Below are positions 27,723 to 36,971 of a stretch of DNA of 64,000 bases, piece by piece. Origin of the DNA: Glaciecola sp041380235 (GTDB taxonomy: Bacteria > Pseudomonadota > Gammaproteobacteria > Enterobacterales > Alteromonadaceae); assembly GCF_041380235.1 (NCBI RefSeq), contig NZ_JBGIYY010000024.1, positions 8,816 to 72,815 of the forward strand. Reading direction: 5' to 3'. The translations under genes and the position numbers were made by a program. The notes under the pieces are model-generated. The model saw nothing but the letters and a program-made list of their open reading frames with translations, searched no databases and was not told the origin of the DNA. How positions within the stretch are numbered: the first letter of the stretch is position 1; each line of letters opens with the position of its first letter.

Positions 27723-30700
27723 TGAATAGTTTCCGCCATCTCTACAAAAATAGATATATAGTTTTCTTGTCGTTTGATTTTAGAAACTCTCATATGAAAA
27801 AGTAAACCGTGGTAGTCGATGGTTTTAAGGTTTGTTTGGCAAAGAATTTGATTTATATCTGCAACTTTATCCATATGCAGACGAAGTTCAGCTTTTCCTT
27901 GAGTCGATGACGACAATATGGTGGAAATATCATCCAACCAAGATTCTGTATATTCAACATGCTCAACTTTATTAGAAACCATTTGATAAATAATTTTACG
28001 TTCAAAGAGTTGTTTATTGGCCGCAAACCTATTATAAAACTGCAATGAAGAGTTTCTTACTATATTTCCACGAGGCCAAAGTTGACCAATGACTAGGTTT
28101 TTATTTCTATTGATTTCAACAGGATCGTCAGAGTCTCTAGCTAGTATGTAGGCTATCGATACGAGCGGAACTTCGAATGCTACTCTTTTTTCTAACTCTT
28201 CCCATTCATCTAACCATTTCAAAGACTTAAGATCGTCGGCTTCTCGACTACCTGCTTTAAGAATTCTAGTGTGTAGAATACTGTTGAAACTATGAGTTTG
28301 TGTGATACCTAGTTGGGAAATAGATTCTCTTAAGGACTTCAGAGATTTTAGGCGTGAATTAAACTTGGCAGATTCTCTAAATTCTCTTACCTTAGCCTTT
28401 AAATCATAACTGCTTGATAGTTGTTTCAACAATTGGTGAATATCATAATTAACTTGCTCATATTCACTCATTTCAAAACAATGAGTCAGATGATTTAGAA
28501 CATTCAATGGATCTGCGATGAAGATTTCCTCTAATCTGTCAATTATTCCTACACCGCCGGCCTCACTTTCCGTTAGCCAAATAGTTAACTCGTCGTTGTC
28601 CCATTTACTATCTACGTTTATATCACCTTCTGCGACGTCAGGTAAAAGGGTGTTAACCAAGCTTGATATTCCACCTGAGAGCGTCGATGAGAGAACCTCT
28701 GATGCCCAGGAATAGAAGGAATCACCTTTCATGTCAGAATAGAGAGGCTCAAGTAGATGTTTAATTTTTTCTAGGTTTTCAGTAAAACTTAAAAATTCAT
28801 ATATTTCTGTTTGGAGAGCTTGTTCTTCCGACGCGTCCTCATCAATTTGTTTGAGTTGAAATAATTCTACTGGAGCCTGCAAAACTATCTCCATGCTCTC
28901 GTCACAATGAATATTCGACACTACTTCTTTTATCGATTGACGATTACTCTTTGCAATAAGAAGTATTGAACTCAAGATGCATTCAAATATCCAAGAACCG
29001 ATAAATTCGTTCTTAAATAAAGGTGAATGTTTGAAGCCCCATTCTGTATAGGTAAGTCGAAGACTGTCAGCAACATTTTTATCTTGCAAGATAGTAAGAA
29101 GATTTTCCTTAGGAATATTAAAACCCCATTTAATACCATCTACATAAAGTATTGTTCCTATGCCAACATCTTTTCCATTATCCTTCCAAGAAAATTTAAC
29201 TTTTGAACTAGCGCCAGTCTTAAAGTTTATAACGGCATTTGAGCCTTTAGTGTATCGAGTTAATTCAATCGGAGAGGTCTGGTCATGCTTGAAAAAAGTA
29301 ACGTCGCGAAGAATCCCATTCCATTCTGAACTGGTTGGAGTTTGATGAGTAACTCCGCTATTTATAGTTGCAAAGTCAGAAAACCAAAGTAAAAAGGCAT
29401 TCGATGTTTCAGTTATTGAGGGGTTCAAAACCCGAGACGTTAGAATTTCAGAAGGTTTAAAAACTTCAATATAAGAACCGTTTTCATCAAGAATTGATTT
29501 TAAGTGAAGACGATCTTCCCCAAATGCTTCAACTACCTCAAAATCAACAACAGTTTCGACGTCGGGAGCAATTTCGAAGTTGTTTGGAGCCAGCCAATCG
29601 CTTTCAAACCGATTGTTCAAAGCATATCTTTTCGAAATCCTTCCTGGAGCGTATTCTTTTAACCCCTGAAAGAAACCAAGACTTTCCCATTCTTCAGTTC
29701 GATTGTCCTGAGGACCTCTTAAGGTTCGAATTCCTAAGGTAGGTAGAACTAACTCACTAAATAATGTAGCAGGAAAGAATTCAGGAAAAGGTGACCCTTG
29801 CTTGCTTATTGAATTCCATTCCTGCCCATTTGAAGCCCAGTTGGTCGAAAGTTTCTGATGCAGGCTAGGAATAAAGTCCATCAACAGTGATCTTGGCCCT
29901 TGCCAACATATTCGCTCAACCGTATCTAGACTGACTTTTAGTGATGAAGACAAGTAGTTTTTCAACTCTTTTATTGCACTCTCACTTTCAATTAATTTGC
30001 TAACTTCATTCCTCAATTTTATAAAAAGCTGATTATCTTGCTTTCCTTCAGGATTTTTAAGACTCCACCAGATATTGCCTTTTCCAACCTTATTGCTCAA
30101 CCAATCAAGTGTGGCCTGGCAAGCTTGCATTTTTTGAATGTGACTGTTCTTTATAGGTAACTTGCTAGGTTTTATCTCTGGATCTATAAGGCTTTCATAG
30201 CGCTGAAATGCAACCCTGTCTCTACCGTAGTCAGATAAAACAGTAACCATCCAAGGGCGCATACCTCTTGACCTTCCTGCTCTTCCTTTTCTTTGAACAT
30301 AGGAAGCCATTCCACGGGGGGCTTTATGTTGTATCACTGCACCAACACTTGCATCGTTAAAACCAACTTCTAGCGAGGCAGTAGCAATTATAACATTGGC
30401 GTTAGTATCGACCCCGGTATCCTGACTCGATGTTCTCGACACGATAGCTCTGTCATGTTCATCCATTCTGTGCCCAATAGATTCAGCTGACGACCAGTCT
30501 TGCCCTAGCTGACGAAGAATGTTTTTTTGTTGGCTGAATTCGGGATGAGAACTACTCCTTAGAAATGCGAGTGGTGGTTTGCTTGGGCTAAGATTACCAA
30601 ATCCGTGATCCCATCCTTCCGCATCGGCGATCATCTCGAAGAGCCTATTATTTACGTCTAGATCGTCGGTAAATACGAAAGACTTTGTTCCGTAAGTTCC

Positions 30701-32122
30701 CTCAGAAACTACATTGTTTTCATTATCCAACATCCTTCTTAATAGCATTATTGCTTGTATTGAAGTTGACAACAAAGCAGTTTGCGAGACTGGATCACCC
30801 CTCAGTGCAAGCATATATTCTGCACCTTCTTCTATCATTTCGGAGGGGGTCGGTTCAATTTGCTCTACTAAATTTTCATGAATACCAACAAAAGATGCGA
30901 AGAATTTCGATGCATTGCTAAGTGTGGCCGACAAGCCAACAAAGTGTGGTCGTGCATTCGTTTTTTGCACCCACCGCCTTAATAGGTAAGCAGTTTGTGC
31001 GCCGGTGGACCCCTCATATGTATGGACTTCGTCTAGCAGCACTAGAGGAATTGATTGGCCATACCGAGCACCGAAAAGATGATTGTAGTTAGAATTACCA
31101 AGGTGTTGGTTCAACATCTCTGTTGTAGTGAATAAGATATCAGGCGGTGTTGACTGTCTAGTAATTGAAAGTTCTGTAGGATCAATGCTGCGATTACATC
31201 GTTTGCAATCAAGGGTCTCTTCCTTTCTTTCGTAATTCTCTTTTCGCCATACGAGTTGACCACCGCATTTACAATTTAGAATGTCATAAATCGCACCACC
31301 TTTAGCCATCTCATTCTTCAAATAGTCCGCATTAAAAGTATCGCCAAACAACGTTCCAATTCGAATTTTTCGTGAGCCATTATTTTGCAAAAAGTTGTCA
31401 AGCTTTCTCACTTGTTGATATGTTTCTCTAAATTGATCCTTTAACAGTTCTTTTCGCGGGTAAATAGCTAATATTCTCACTCTGCAAGAAGAGTCTGATA
31501 TCAAATTTTCCGCAAGGTTCGAGATTGCGGGCATATAAAACGAAAGAGTTTTACCGCTACCAGTACCAGAACAGACGATCGTTCCAGAGGACATATTGCG
31601 AGTCTTATTTAATAAGGCACTCAATATTCTTTCTGTTGCTCTGACCTGGAATCCTGATAACTTAAACTCCTTATTATCACCCAAAATTTGGTGTAACGTT
31701 TCTTTTTGACTATCGCCTAATTGAACTCTTTGGCTTATCTCATTTATAACAAAATGAGATTCAAGCTCTCTTTTTGGATAAAATCTAGGGCGTCGAACAA
31801 ATCTAAAGTCAGAAACAAGAGTCTTTGTGTTTTGAATTTTTTGTTTATGAAACCATTGACGAAGCTTCTTACTTAGATTTACCGTTTCTGCCATGCGACT
31901 ACGATAAAAGGTCTCTCCAATAGTAGATGGAACAGGTACAATCAAGGCTCGCTTTCGTAACTCATGAAATAAAGCGACAGAAGCATTTGAAGACACATTA
32001 TTAAATAGGTTTATTAATTCAGATTCGGTGTGCTGAACGTTTGTATCGCCCCATGCAAGGAGTTTATATTCCTTCTCCTCAATTGCATCTAAGCATTTTT
32101 GTATTTCTTGTTTATCTATCAT
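27719..32122 (-). CDS. dpdJ: DEAD/DEAH-box helicase DpdJ
   Basis: A 1467-residue superfamily-2 helicase, the largest gene in the island. Walker A is at about 184-192 (CSGTGSGKT), the DEVH box at about 364-367, and motif VI QRKGRAGR at about 610-617. Between motifs I and II are four cysteines (about 284, 286, 306, 309) as CxC and CxxC pairs, probably a zinc-binding insertion. The overall pattern, with ATASLEVGFND before motif VI, fits Lhr/HepA-like large helicases. The C-terminal 800 residues have no domain I recognise. It probably moves on or unwinds unmodified DNA for the Dpd restriction complex. dpdK overlaps its end by 4 bp. Confidence 0.85.
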   Translation of the reverse strand: MIDKQEIQKCLDAIEEKEYKLLAWGDTNVQHTESELINLFNNVSSNASVALFHELRKRALIVPVPSTIGETFYRSRMAETVNLSKKLRQWFHKQKIQNTKTLVSDFRFVRRPRFYPKRELESHFVINEISQRVQLGDSQKETLHQILGDNKEFKLSGFQVRATERILSALLNKTRNMSSGTIVCSGTGSGKTLSFYMPAISNLAENLISDSSCRVRILAIYPRKELLKDQFRETYQQVRKLDNFLQNNGSRKIRIGTLFGDTFNADYLKNEMAKGGAIYDILNCKCGGQLVWRKENYERKEETLDCKRCNRSIDPTELSITRQSTPPDILFTTTEMLNQHLGNSNYNHLFGARYGQSIPLVLLDEVHTYEGSTGAQTAYLLRRWVQKTNARPHFVGLSATLSNASKFFASFVGIHENLVEQIEPTPSEMIEEGAEYMLALRGDPVSQTALLSTSIQAIMLLRRMLDNENNVVSEGTYGTKSFVFTDDLDVNNRLFEMIADAEGWDHGFGNLSPSKPPLAFLRSSSHPEFSQQKNILRQLGQDWSSAESIGHRMDEHDRAIVSRTSSQDTGVDTNANVIIATASLEVGFNDASVGAVIQHKAPRGMASYVQRKGRAGRSRGMRPWMVTVLSDYGRDRVAFQRYESLIDPEIKPSKLPIKNSHIQKMQACQATLDWLSNKVGKGNIWWSLKNPEGKQDNQLFIKLRNEVSKLIESESAIKELKNYLSSSLKVSLDTVERICWQGPRSLLMDFIPSLHQKLSTNWASNGQEWNSISKQGSPFPEFFPATLFSELVLPTLGIRTLRGPQDNRTEEWESLGFFQGLKEYAPGRISKRYALNNRFESDWLAPNNFEIAPDVETVVDFEVVEAFGEDRLHLKSILDENGSYIEVFKPSEILTSRVLNPSITETSNAFLLWFSDFATINSGVTHQTPTSSEWNGILRDVTFFKHDQTSPIELTRYTKGSNAVINFKTGASSKVKFSWKDNGKDVGIGTILYVDGIKWGFNIPKENLLTILQDKNVADSLRLTYTEWGFKHSPLFKNEFIGSWIFECILSSILLIAKSNRQSIKEVVSNIHCDESMEIVLQAPVELFQLKQIDEDASEEQALQTEIYEFLSFTENLEKIKHLLEPLYSDMKGDSFYSWASEVLSSTLSGGISSLVNTLLPDVAEGDINVDSKWDNDELTIWLTESEAGGVGIIDRLEEIFIADPLNVLNHLTHCFEMSEYEQVNYDIHQLLKQLSSSYDLKAKVREFRESAKFNSRLKSLKSLRESISQLGITQTHSFNSILHTRILKAGSREADDLKSLKWLDEWEELEKRVAFEVPLVSIAYILARDSDDPVEINRNKNLVIGQLWPRGNIVRNSSLQFYNRFAANKQLFERKIIYQMVSNKVEHVEYTESWLDDISTILSSSTQGKAELRLHMDKVADINQILCQTNLKTIDYHGLLFHMRVSKIKRQENYISIFVEMAETIQ

Positions 32123-32138
32123 GTTTGAAAAAGCGCTC

Positions 32139-32939
32139 CTATTTGCGCTCTATCTTAAAGTTTTTTAAGTAGTTGTGTTCAGTCATCCACTTCAAAACCT
32201 CTGGAGTTAGATGCTCAAGCGTTGCAGTTTCGTACCTGCTATCTACAGATTTAAAAAATCTTTCTACCTCTTTTGGAAAGTCAGAAAGATCAAAATTGGC
32301 CTTAATATCAGCTAATTCATTCGCCAGGCGCTGAATATCTTGAGCCAGTTCTTGGGTTTTCTCCCGCTCTTTAAGCTTATTTTTAAATGAGGAGGACTTA
32401 GAGTGAAACTCGTTGTAATTTACTAATTGACTAGGGTTGTATTTTTGTTTTTCTAAAAATTCATCTTCTATTTTAATTTCTGCATCTATTATTGCTAACC
32501 ACTTGTTCCAGTGTTCGCTGTTGTTGTCTGAAAGAGTACTAATTAGTGAACTTAACATATCTCTCGCATCAGTATATGACTCTTGCTGCTGAACTTTATA
32601 CTCAAGTGCTTCCCAGTCTTTACGAAACGTTTCGAATTTAGAAATAACTAACTCTAATTTTGATGAAAGCTCTTCTTTAAACGATAACATTCCGACATAA
32701 GCATTGTAGTCACTATTATTGTCGAAAATCTCGCTGTGTGACGGTGAGTTTTCGTATCGGCGATTTATAAAGCTAATAGCATTTAAAAATTGCAACTGTG
32801 AACTTAAAGTTGAGGATAACTTTTTTAGTTCTCGAACAATGATGTTAGTGCTTTCGATAATTATCTCATGTTTTTGATCGTCTCTAATTCTATTTAGTTG
32901 TCTTTTGAAGTTGCTGACCTGAACTGAAAGGTTACTCAT
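32139..32939 (-). CDS. dpdI: Coiled-coil protein DpdI
   Basis: A 266-residue protein rich in charged heptad-like stretches, for example KLKEREKTQELAQDIQRLAN near the C-terminal third, so it is probably largely coiled coil. No enzyme motif is visible. It is assigned as DpdI by position: between DpdH, whose stop it overlaps by 4 bp (ATGA), and DpdJ, 16 bp downstream. A structural or bridging role for the helicase/ATPase complex is an inference. Confidence 0.65.
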   Translation of the reverse strand: MSNLSVQVSNFKRQLNRIRDDQKHEIIIESTNIIVRELKKLSSTLSSQLQFLNAISFINRRYENSPSHSEIFDNNSDYNAYVGMLSFKEELSSKLELVISKFETFRKDWEALEYKVQQQESYTDARDMLSSLISTLSDNNSEHWNKWLAIIDAEIKIEDEFLEKQKYNPSQLVNYNEFHSKSSSFKNKLKEREKTQELAQDIQRLANELADIKANFDLSDFPKEVERFFKSVDSRYETATLEHLTPEVLKWMTEHNYLKNFKIERK

Positions 32940-35900
32940 GACTCCTCACCTTTGAACTTTTTAAGTTCGCTGAATGCATGTTCGATTTTTATATTGCTTT
33001 GTAGGACAGCGGTATTTAACTCTTCTATGTGCTGCTCATCAATCGAACTTAATCGTTGTTTTATAGTTGGACTTATCGCCTTTATAAAATCTGACCACTG
33101 GGTAAGCACATTGTAAATATTGTCAATCATTGAACCATCGATATTAGACAATACCTCCATTTCCCTCCTGTCTTCACTTGTTGATTGCAATTGTATAATG
33201 TCTTTCAACTGTGCCCATTTTAGATTCTCTTTTAGCTTGGTGATATGCTGCTTCGTCGTTTTGAAAGTAAGCAAATTCTGAGGATACAAACCTAGTTTTT
33301 CAGACACCTTATATGAGTCTAAGATATCATCGAGAATACCATTTAGTTCTTCTATACTTTCTGTTTCGCTTAAGTATTCCTTGATTGTTGAAAGAATAGG
33401 CTTCAGTTCTTTCATCGCAGTATCTTTTAGTCTTCGAAGATTACTCGGTAGTAGATTGTTTTCTTTTTTCTTCGCTTGTTTTAAGGCAATGTCAAAGTTA
33501 TCTCGATCTATTGCAACGTTACTTATGGACAGAAGATCTTTCCACACACTTTGGTTTGCATTCCACTCTTCAAGTAGTGCAGTTCTATATTCTCTGAAGC
33601 TTTCATTCAAGGGTTCTCCGCTTGCGGTTTCAATGTGAACACTTTTCATTAAAAAAGTATCGAGAATATCCTTTTTAACTTTTAAGCCAAGCCCTTCCTG
33701 CAAGGCGGTATGTTTTGCAACTGCTTCTACTAAATAATTTTTTTGTACAGTTTTGACGATTTTTCTTATTTGGGATGAAACCCAATTGGATTCAAAGTTT
33801 TTATAATATGTATAATCTTCAAATCCTTGTTGGTACTTCCATCCACTCTTCTGGTCATCTACTGAGTTATTAAGTCTATATCTAAGGATTGATAGAGCAG
33901 TTCGTTGTAACATTGCGGAATTCTCGTTTCCGCCAAAAAAAGCATCTTCGGTACAAAATTCAATAATGTTTGTTTTTTCGTTTGTATTCGAACCGGGAAT
34001 ATAAATTAAGTATCGCGAGCCAGATTTAAGCGTAGATTCGAATACATCGTTTTTAGTATTACCTTTTCCAAAAATTTTGCTGTTCTTAAATCCAAACCAA
34101 TCAGTCGGTGAATGCTCTTTTATCATTTCATACAACTGTGTCCTGAAGTGATTTGCATATTTTTGCGACAATTTTGTTTCGTTATTAAACCAAGCAGATA
34201 ATTCAGCTTCTAAGTCGTCTTGTTTATTTTCAAATGGTGTTGGCGTATTACCCTTTCTTTTAGGTGAATCAGGTTTAGGGTTAGGTTCAATATTTATATT
34301 TGTTCCAAAGCGTTCTGCGAAGTCTTCTAAGTTAAAGGCTTGTGCAATTTCTTTAGGAGTTGAAGAGGAAAGTTCGCCCACAGACCTCACATCAGACCAA
34401 ATCATAGCAAGCTTTGTTGCTTGTTCCGGAGAATTTAATGCAAGTTGATTTATACCATCGATTAAGGAAGGCCGTCTTTCCTTTAACTCTACATTTAAGG
34501 GAAATTTACCATTTAGAAAGTCTTCTCGATGATCCCTTAATATATTAAGTAAAATGTCATTTAGTATATCCCTAGGATTAAACACTATTTCATTTGTATT
34601 ATCTCGACAGTACCAAGATGAAAGCCTGATTATTGATTGTCTGTTGTATGGAAATAGCGGAATACCAATAGAAGATTGACCAAAGGCTTCAAGTTGATTC
34701 GCTTCTACTTCATCAAGCTGGGTATTCCAAATGGCTACAGTGTCTGATTGCAAATTGTCTTGCACTATATTTTTTAATTCAGCATTCCCATGCCTTGCTG
34801 CGTTTAAATATCTACTGCAGAAGTCTACAATTCTGTTTTGTATACTTTCTTGAGTACCATTATTATTACGTATCTGCCACTCAAATCTTGCCCGTGTTCT
34901 GATAGTTGCTTGACGCTTGGTGTAACCAGAGTAACCGCTTGTGACAGCAAGTACAGACTTCAGAGTACATAGTTCATCTTGTGCCTCTTCAAGTAAGCAG
35001 TCTATTAATACATCTTCAATCGCTGATACAGCAGCAAGGTCTTCGACTAAGATTACTAGAGTTCTACCCAAAGATTTTAAATGCCTTCTAATTTCCTTGA
35101 AAAGGTCTTGAAAATTACCATTGTTAAACTGAAACAATTGTTGGAAAGTTGTTTGCGTTGCTTTGATAATTCCATCATTTATTACTTGGAGCGCTTTAAT
35201 TCTCTTATCTGCGACAGTGTCCAATTGAAGCGATTTAATGGCTTTTCTACTAGTGATAGATAGGTCGTCAATACTAAAGCTATTGATGATTTTTTCGAAT
35301 TCTGCGATAGATAGTTCAAACTCCTTAGACTCTAACTCTTTTTCAGAAACTCCTTTTATCCACCTAGTAGCAATTTTATAAACATAGCTTTCGGGATGTA
35401 TTAAGTGCCTTTTAAATTCTACGTCGTCTACCAGTAAAGGAAGCATACCCGCAATGCTTGCTCTTTCCCTCAGCTTATTTAATTGTTCCGGGTCCCCATC
35501 TCTTCCAATACTGCGCATAGTATTTTTTGATTCTTCACCTATTTCTTCTATGCGATGTTTTAAGAAAGTAACAAAAAGGTCTGCTACTTCTTTGGCTACT
35601 AGGCTGCTTCCTACCTCGTCAATTTTTTTTCTTGCACTTTCAAAAACATCGCCTTCTAAGCCTTTTAGGAGAAGATGAAGGGTTTGCCGAAGACTAGCGT
35701 TTTTCGGTATTCGGACAATCTGCCATTTTTGTTCTTTTACGATTTCTTGTGTTTTTAATTTCGCATGTAACCATCTGACTAAATGAGATTTACCTAAGCC
35801 CGCATCAGCAACAATTGGAATCGGGCGGTCAATTTGCAAAAAGTGTTTCAGTAAATCGTTTTCTGAAGCGATTTCATCATCAGTACTTGGGCTAAACTTC

Positions 35901-36016
35901 ACTAACTGCATTGGCTCATGAACTGCAAGTAAAGTCTCTTCAGATAACTCTTCTGCTTCTGTTTTTATGCAGGCTAATACGTTGTCTTTTTTAGGCCAGT
36001 AATACTCTAGTCCCAT
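32936..36016 (-). CDS. dpdH: P-loop ATPase DpdH
   Basis: A 1026-residue protein with an N-terminal P-loop ATPase domain: Walker A ADAGLGKS at about 70-77 and a Walker B-like VILVEDLAAV at about 321-330, which suggests an AAA/STAND-like ATPase. A conserved WYCRDNTNEIVFNPRDILND segment follows. The C-terminal 400 residues are helical and charged. It matches DpdH of the 7-deazaguanine island by size and place. GGGAG lies 8 bases before the ATG. Its start overlaps the dpdG stop by one base (TAATG) and its end overlaps dpdI by 4 bp, so G-H-I are translationally coupled. Confidence 0.8.
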   Translation of the reverse strand: MGLEYYWPKKDNVLACIKTEAEELSEETLLAVHEPMQLVKFSPSTDDEIASENDLLKHFLQIDRPIPIVADAGLGKSHLVRWLHAKLKTQEIVKEQKWQIVRIPKNASLRQTLHLLLKGLEGDVFESARKKIDEVGSSLVAKEVADLFVTFLKHRIEEIGEESKNTMRSIGRDGDPEQLNKLRERASIAGMLPLLVDDVEFKRHLIHPESYVYKIATRWIKGVSEKELESKEFELSIAEFEKIINSFSIDDLSITSRKAIKSLQLDTVADKRIKALQVINDGIIKATQTTFQQLFQFNNGNFQDLFKEIRRHLKSLGRTLVILVEDLAAVSAIEDVLIDCLLEEAQDELCTLKSVLAVTSGYSGYTKRQATIRTRARFEWQIRNNNGTQESIQNRIVDFCSRYLNAARHGNAELKNIVQDNLQSDTVAIWNTQLDEVEANQLEAFGQSSIGIPLFPYNRQSIIRLSSWYCRDNTNEIVFNPRDILNDILLNILRDHREDFLNGKFPLNVELKERRPSLIDGINQLALNSPEQATKLAMIWSDVRSVGELSSSTPKEIAQAFNLEDFAERFGTNINIEPNPKPDSPKRKGNTPTPFENKQDDLEAELSAWFNNETKLSQKYANHFRTQLYEMIKEHSPTDWFGFKNSKIFGKGNTKNDVFESTLKSGSRYLIYIPGSNTNEKTNIIEFCTEDAFFGGNENSAMLQRTALSILRYRLNNSVDDQKSGWKYQQGFEDYTYYKNFESNWVSSQIRKIVKTVQKNYLVEAVAKHTALQEGLGLKVKKDILDTFLMKSVHIETASGEPLNESFREYRTALLEEWNANQSVWKDLLSISNVAIDRDNFDIALKQAKKKENNLLPSNLRRLKDTAMKELKPILSTIKEYLSETESIEELNGILDDILDSYKVSEKLGLYPQNLLTFKTTKQHITKLKENLKWAQLKDIIQLQSTSEDRREMEVLSNIDGSMIDNIYNVLTQWSDFIKAISPTIKQRLSSIDEQHIEELNTAVLQSNIKIEHAFSELKKFKGEES

Positions 36017-36969
36017 TACATATCTCCCAATTTAATGTGACTTATCGGCTCTACTGTATTCCCTGGTAAAACCATATCCATTGCTGATTCGGAGTCAGAT
36101 TTATTATCTAGTTTTATCGTTCTATCTACTTTTAGTCTATGAAGCGCAATTGAAAGGCTTGCTGAAATTTGGTGACTTTGTTGTTTAGTCCATTCACTTT
36201 GTTTTTTTTCTATTAGTTTTTCTACGGTTATTCTATATTCGCCACCATCAACTACAGGTATTTCTTCACTTAACGCGATCAAGAATTCATTTATTGAAAG
36301 CCAATCTCTTGCGGTCTCTTTCGAAAGCACTTTCTGAATAAATGGCTTTAAAAGACGCGTTGGGTCAACAGTGAAATGAGATTTATCAAGCCTTTCAAAA
36401 AAACCCAAAAATAATCCATAACCGGTCAATACTGGACTGTCTGAGTTGTTTATACTTAAACGAGTTTGATTTTCTGAAACGCTTGGAAAATATTTTGAAG
36501 CGATACTACTTATATCTGTTGATTTAAAGGGTTTATTTCCAACAAGCGTATATTGACCGAGCGATAGAAAGAGCGCCATTGAACGAATAAGAGGTTCGAT
36601 ACCATTGCCATCAATAACATCCACTTTTTTATCAAATATACATTCACATAATCGAGTAGGTAGATTTAGCTCTGAAGCATTAGTATCCTTGGCTCGAATT
36701 TTGTCGTTACTTCGTTCCCATAACCCTAAATCTGACCAAAAATTCAAAGATTCTCTGAGTTTTTTGTATGGATTCTCCATAAATTTAAAGTCACCATTGT
36801 CTTCTTTTGTTTCAGCTCTAAATAGATAATCGGGTCTATACTTATCAAGTATATCTTCAAAAGTTAGATATTCAGGCACCCCTTTTTTTATTCTTCTGAT
36901 TAATAAACGGTCAATAAAAATAAGTGAAGCAATATGGCTTCCGGGATTGGCGTTGTTGATAACCGACAT
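36016..36969 (-). CDS. dpdG: Dpd restriction-side protein DpdG
   Basis: A 317-residue protein without a motif I recognise. It is predicted soluble, with an N-terminal helical part (HIASLIFIDRLLIRRIKKG) and a middle segment that could be a winged-helix-like domain (FMENPYKKLRESLNFWSDLG). Assigned as DpdG from its place between dpdF and dpdH and its size. Spacing to dpdF is 2 bp. Function in the Dpd system is unknown; it is expected to be part of the restriction side. Confidence 0.65.
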   Translation of the reverse strand: MSVINNANPGSHIASLIFIDRLLIRRIKKGVPEYLTFEDILDKYRPDYLFRAETKEDNGDFKFMENPYKKLRESLNFWSDLGLWERSNDKIRAKDTNASELNLPTRLCECIFDKKVDVIDGNGIEPLIRSMALFLSLGQYTLVGNKPFKSTDISSIASKYFPSVSENQTRLSINNSDSPVLTGYGLFLGFFERLDKSHFTVDPTRLLKPFIQKVLSKETARDWLSINEFLIALSEEIPVVDGGEYRITVEKLIEKKQSEWTKQQSHQISASLSIALHRLKVDRTIKLDNKSDSESAMDMVLPGNTVEPISHIKLGDM

Positions 36970-36971
36970 CG

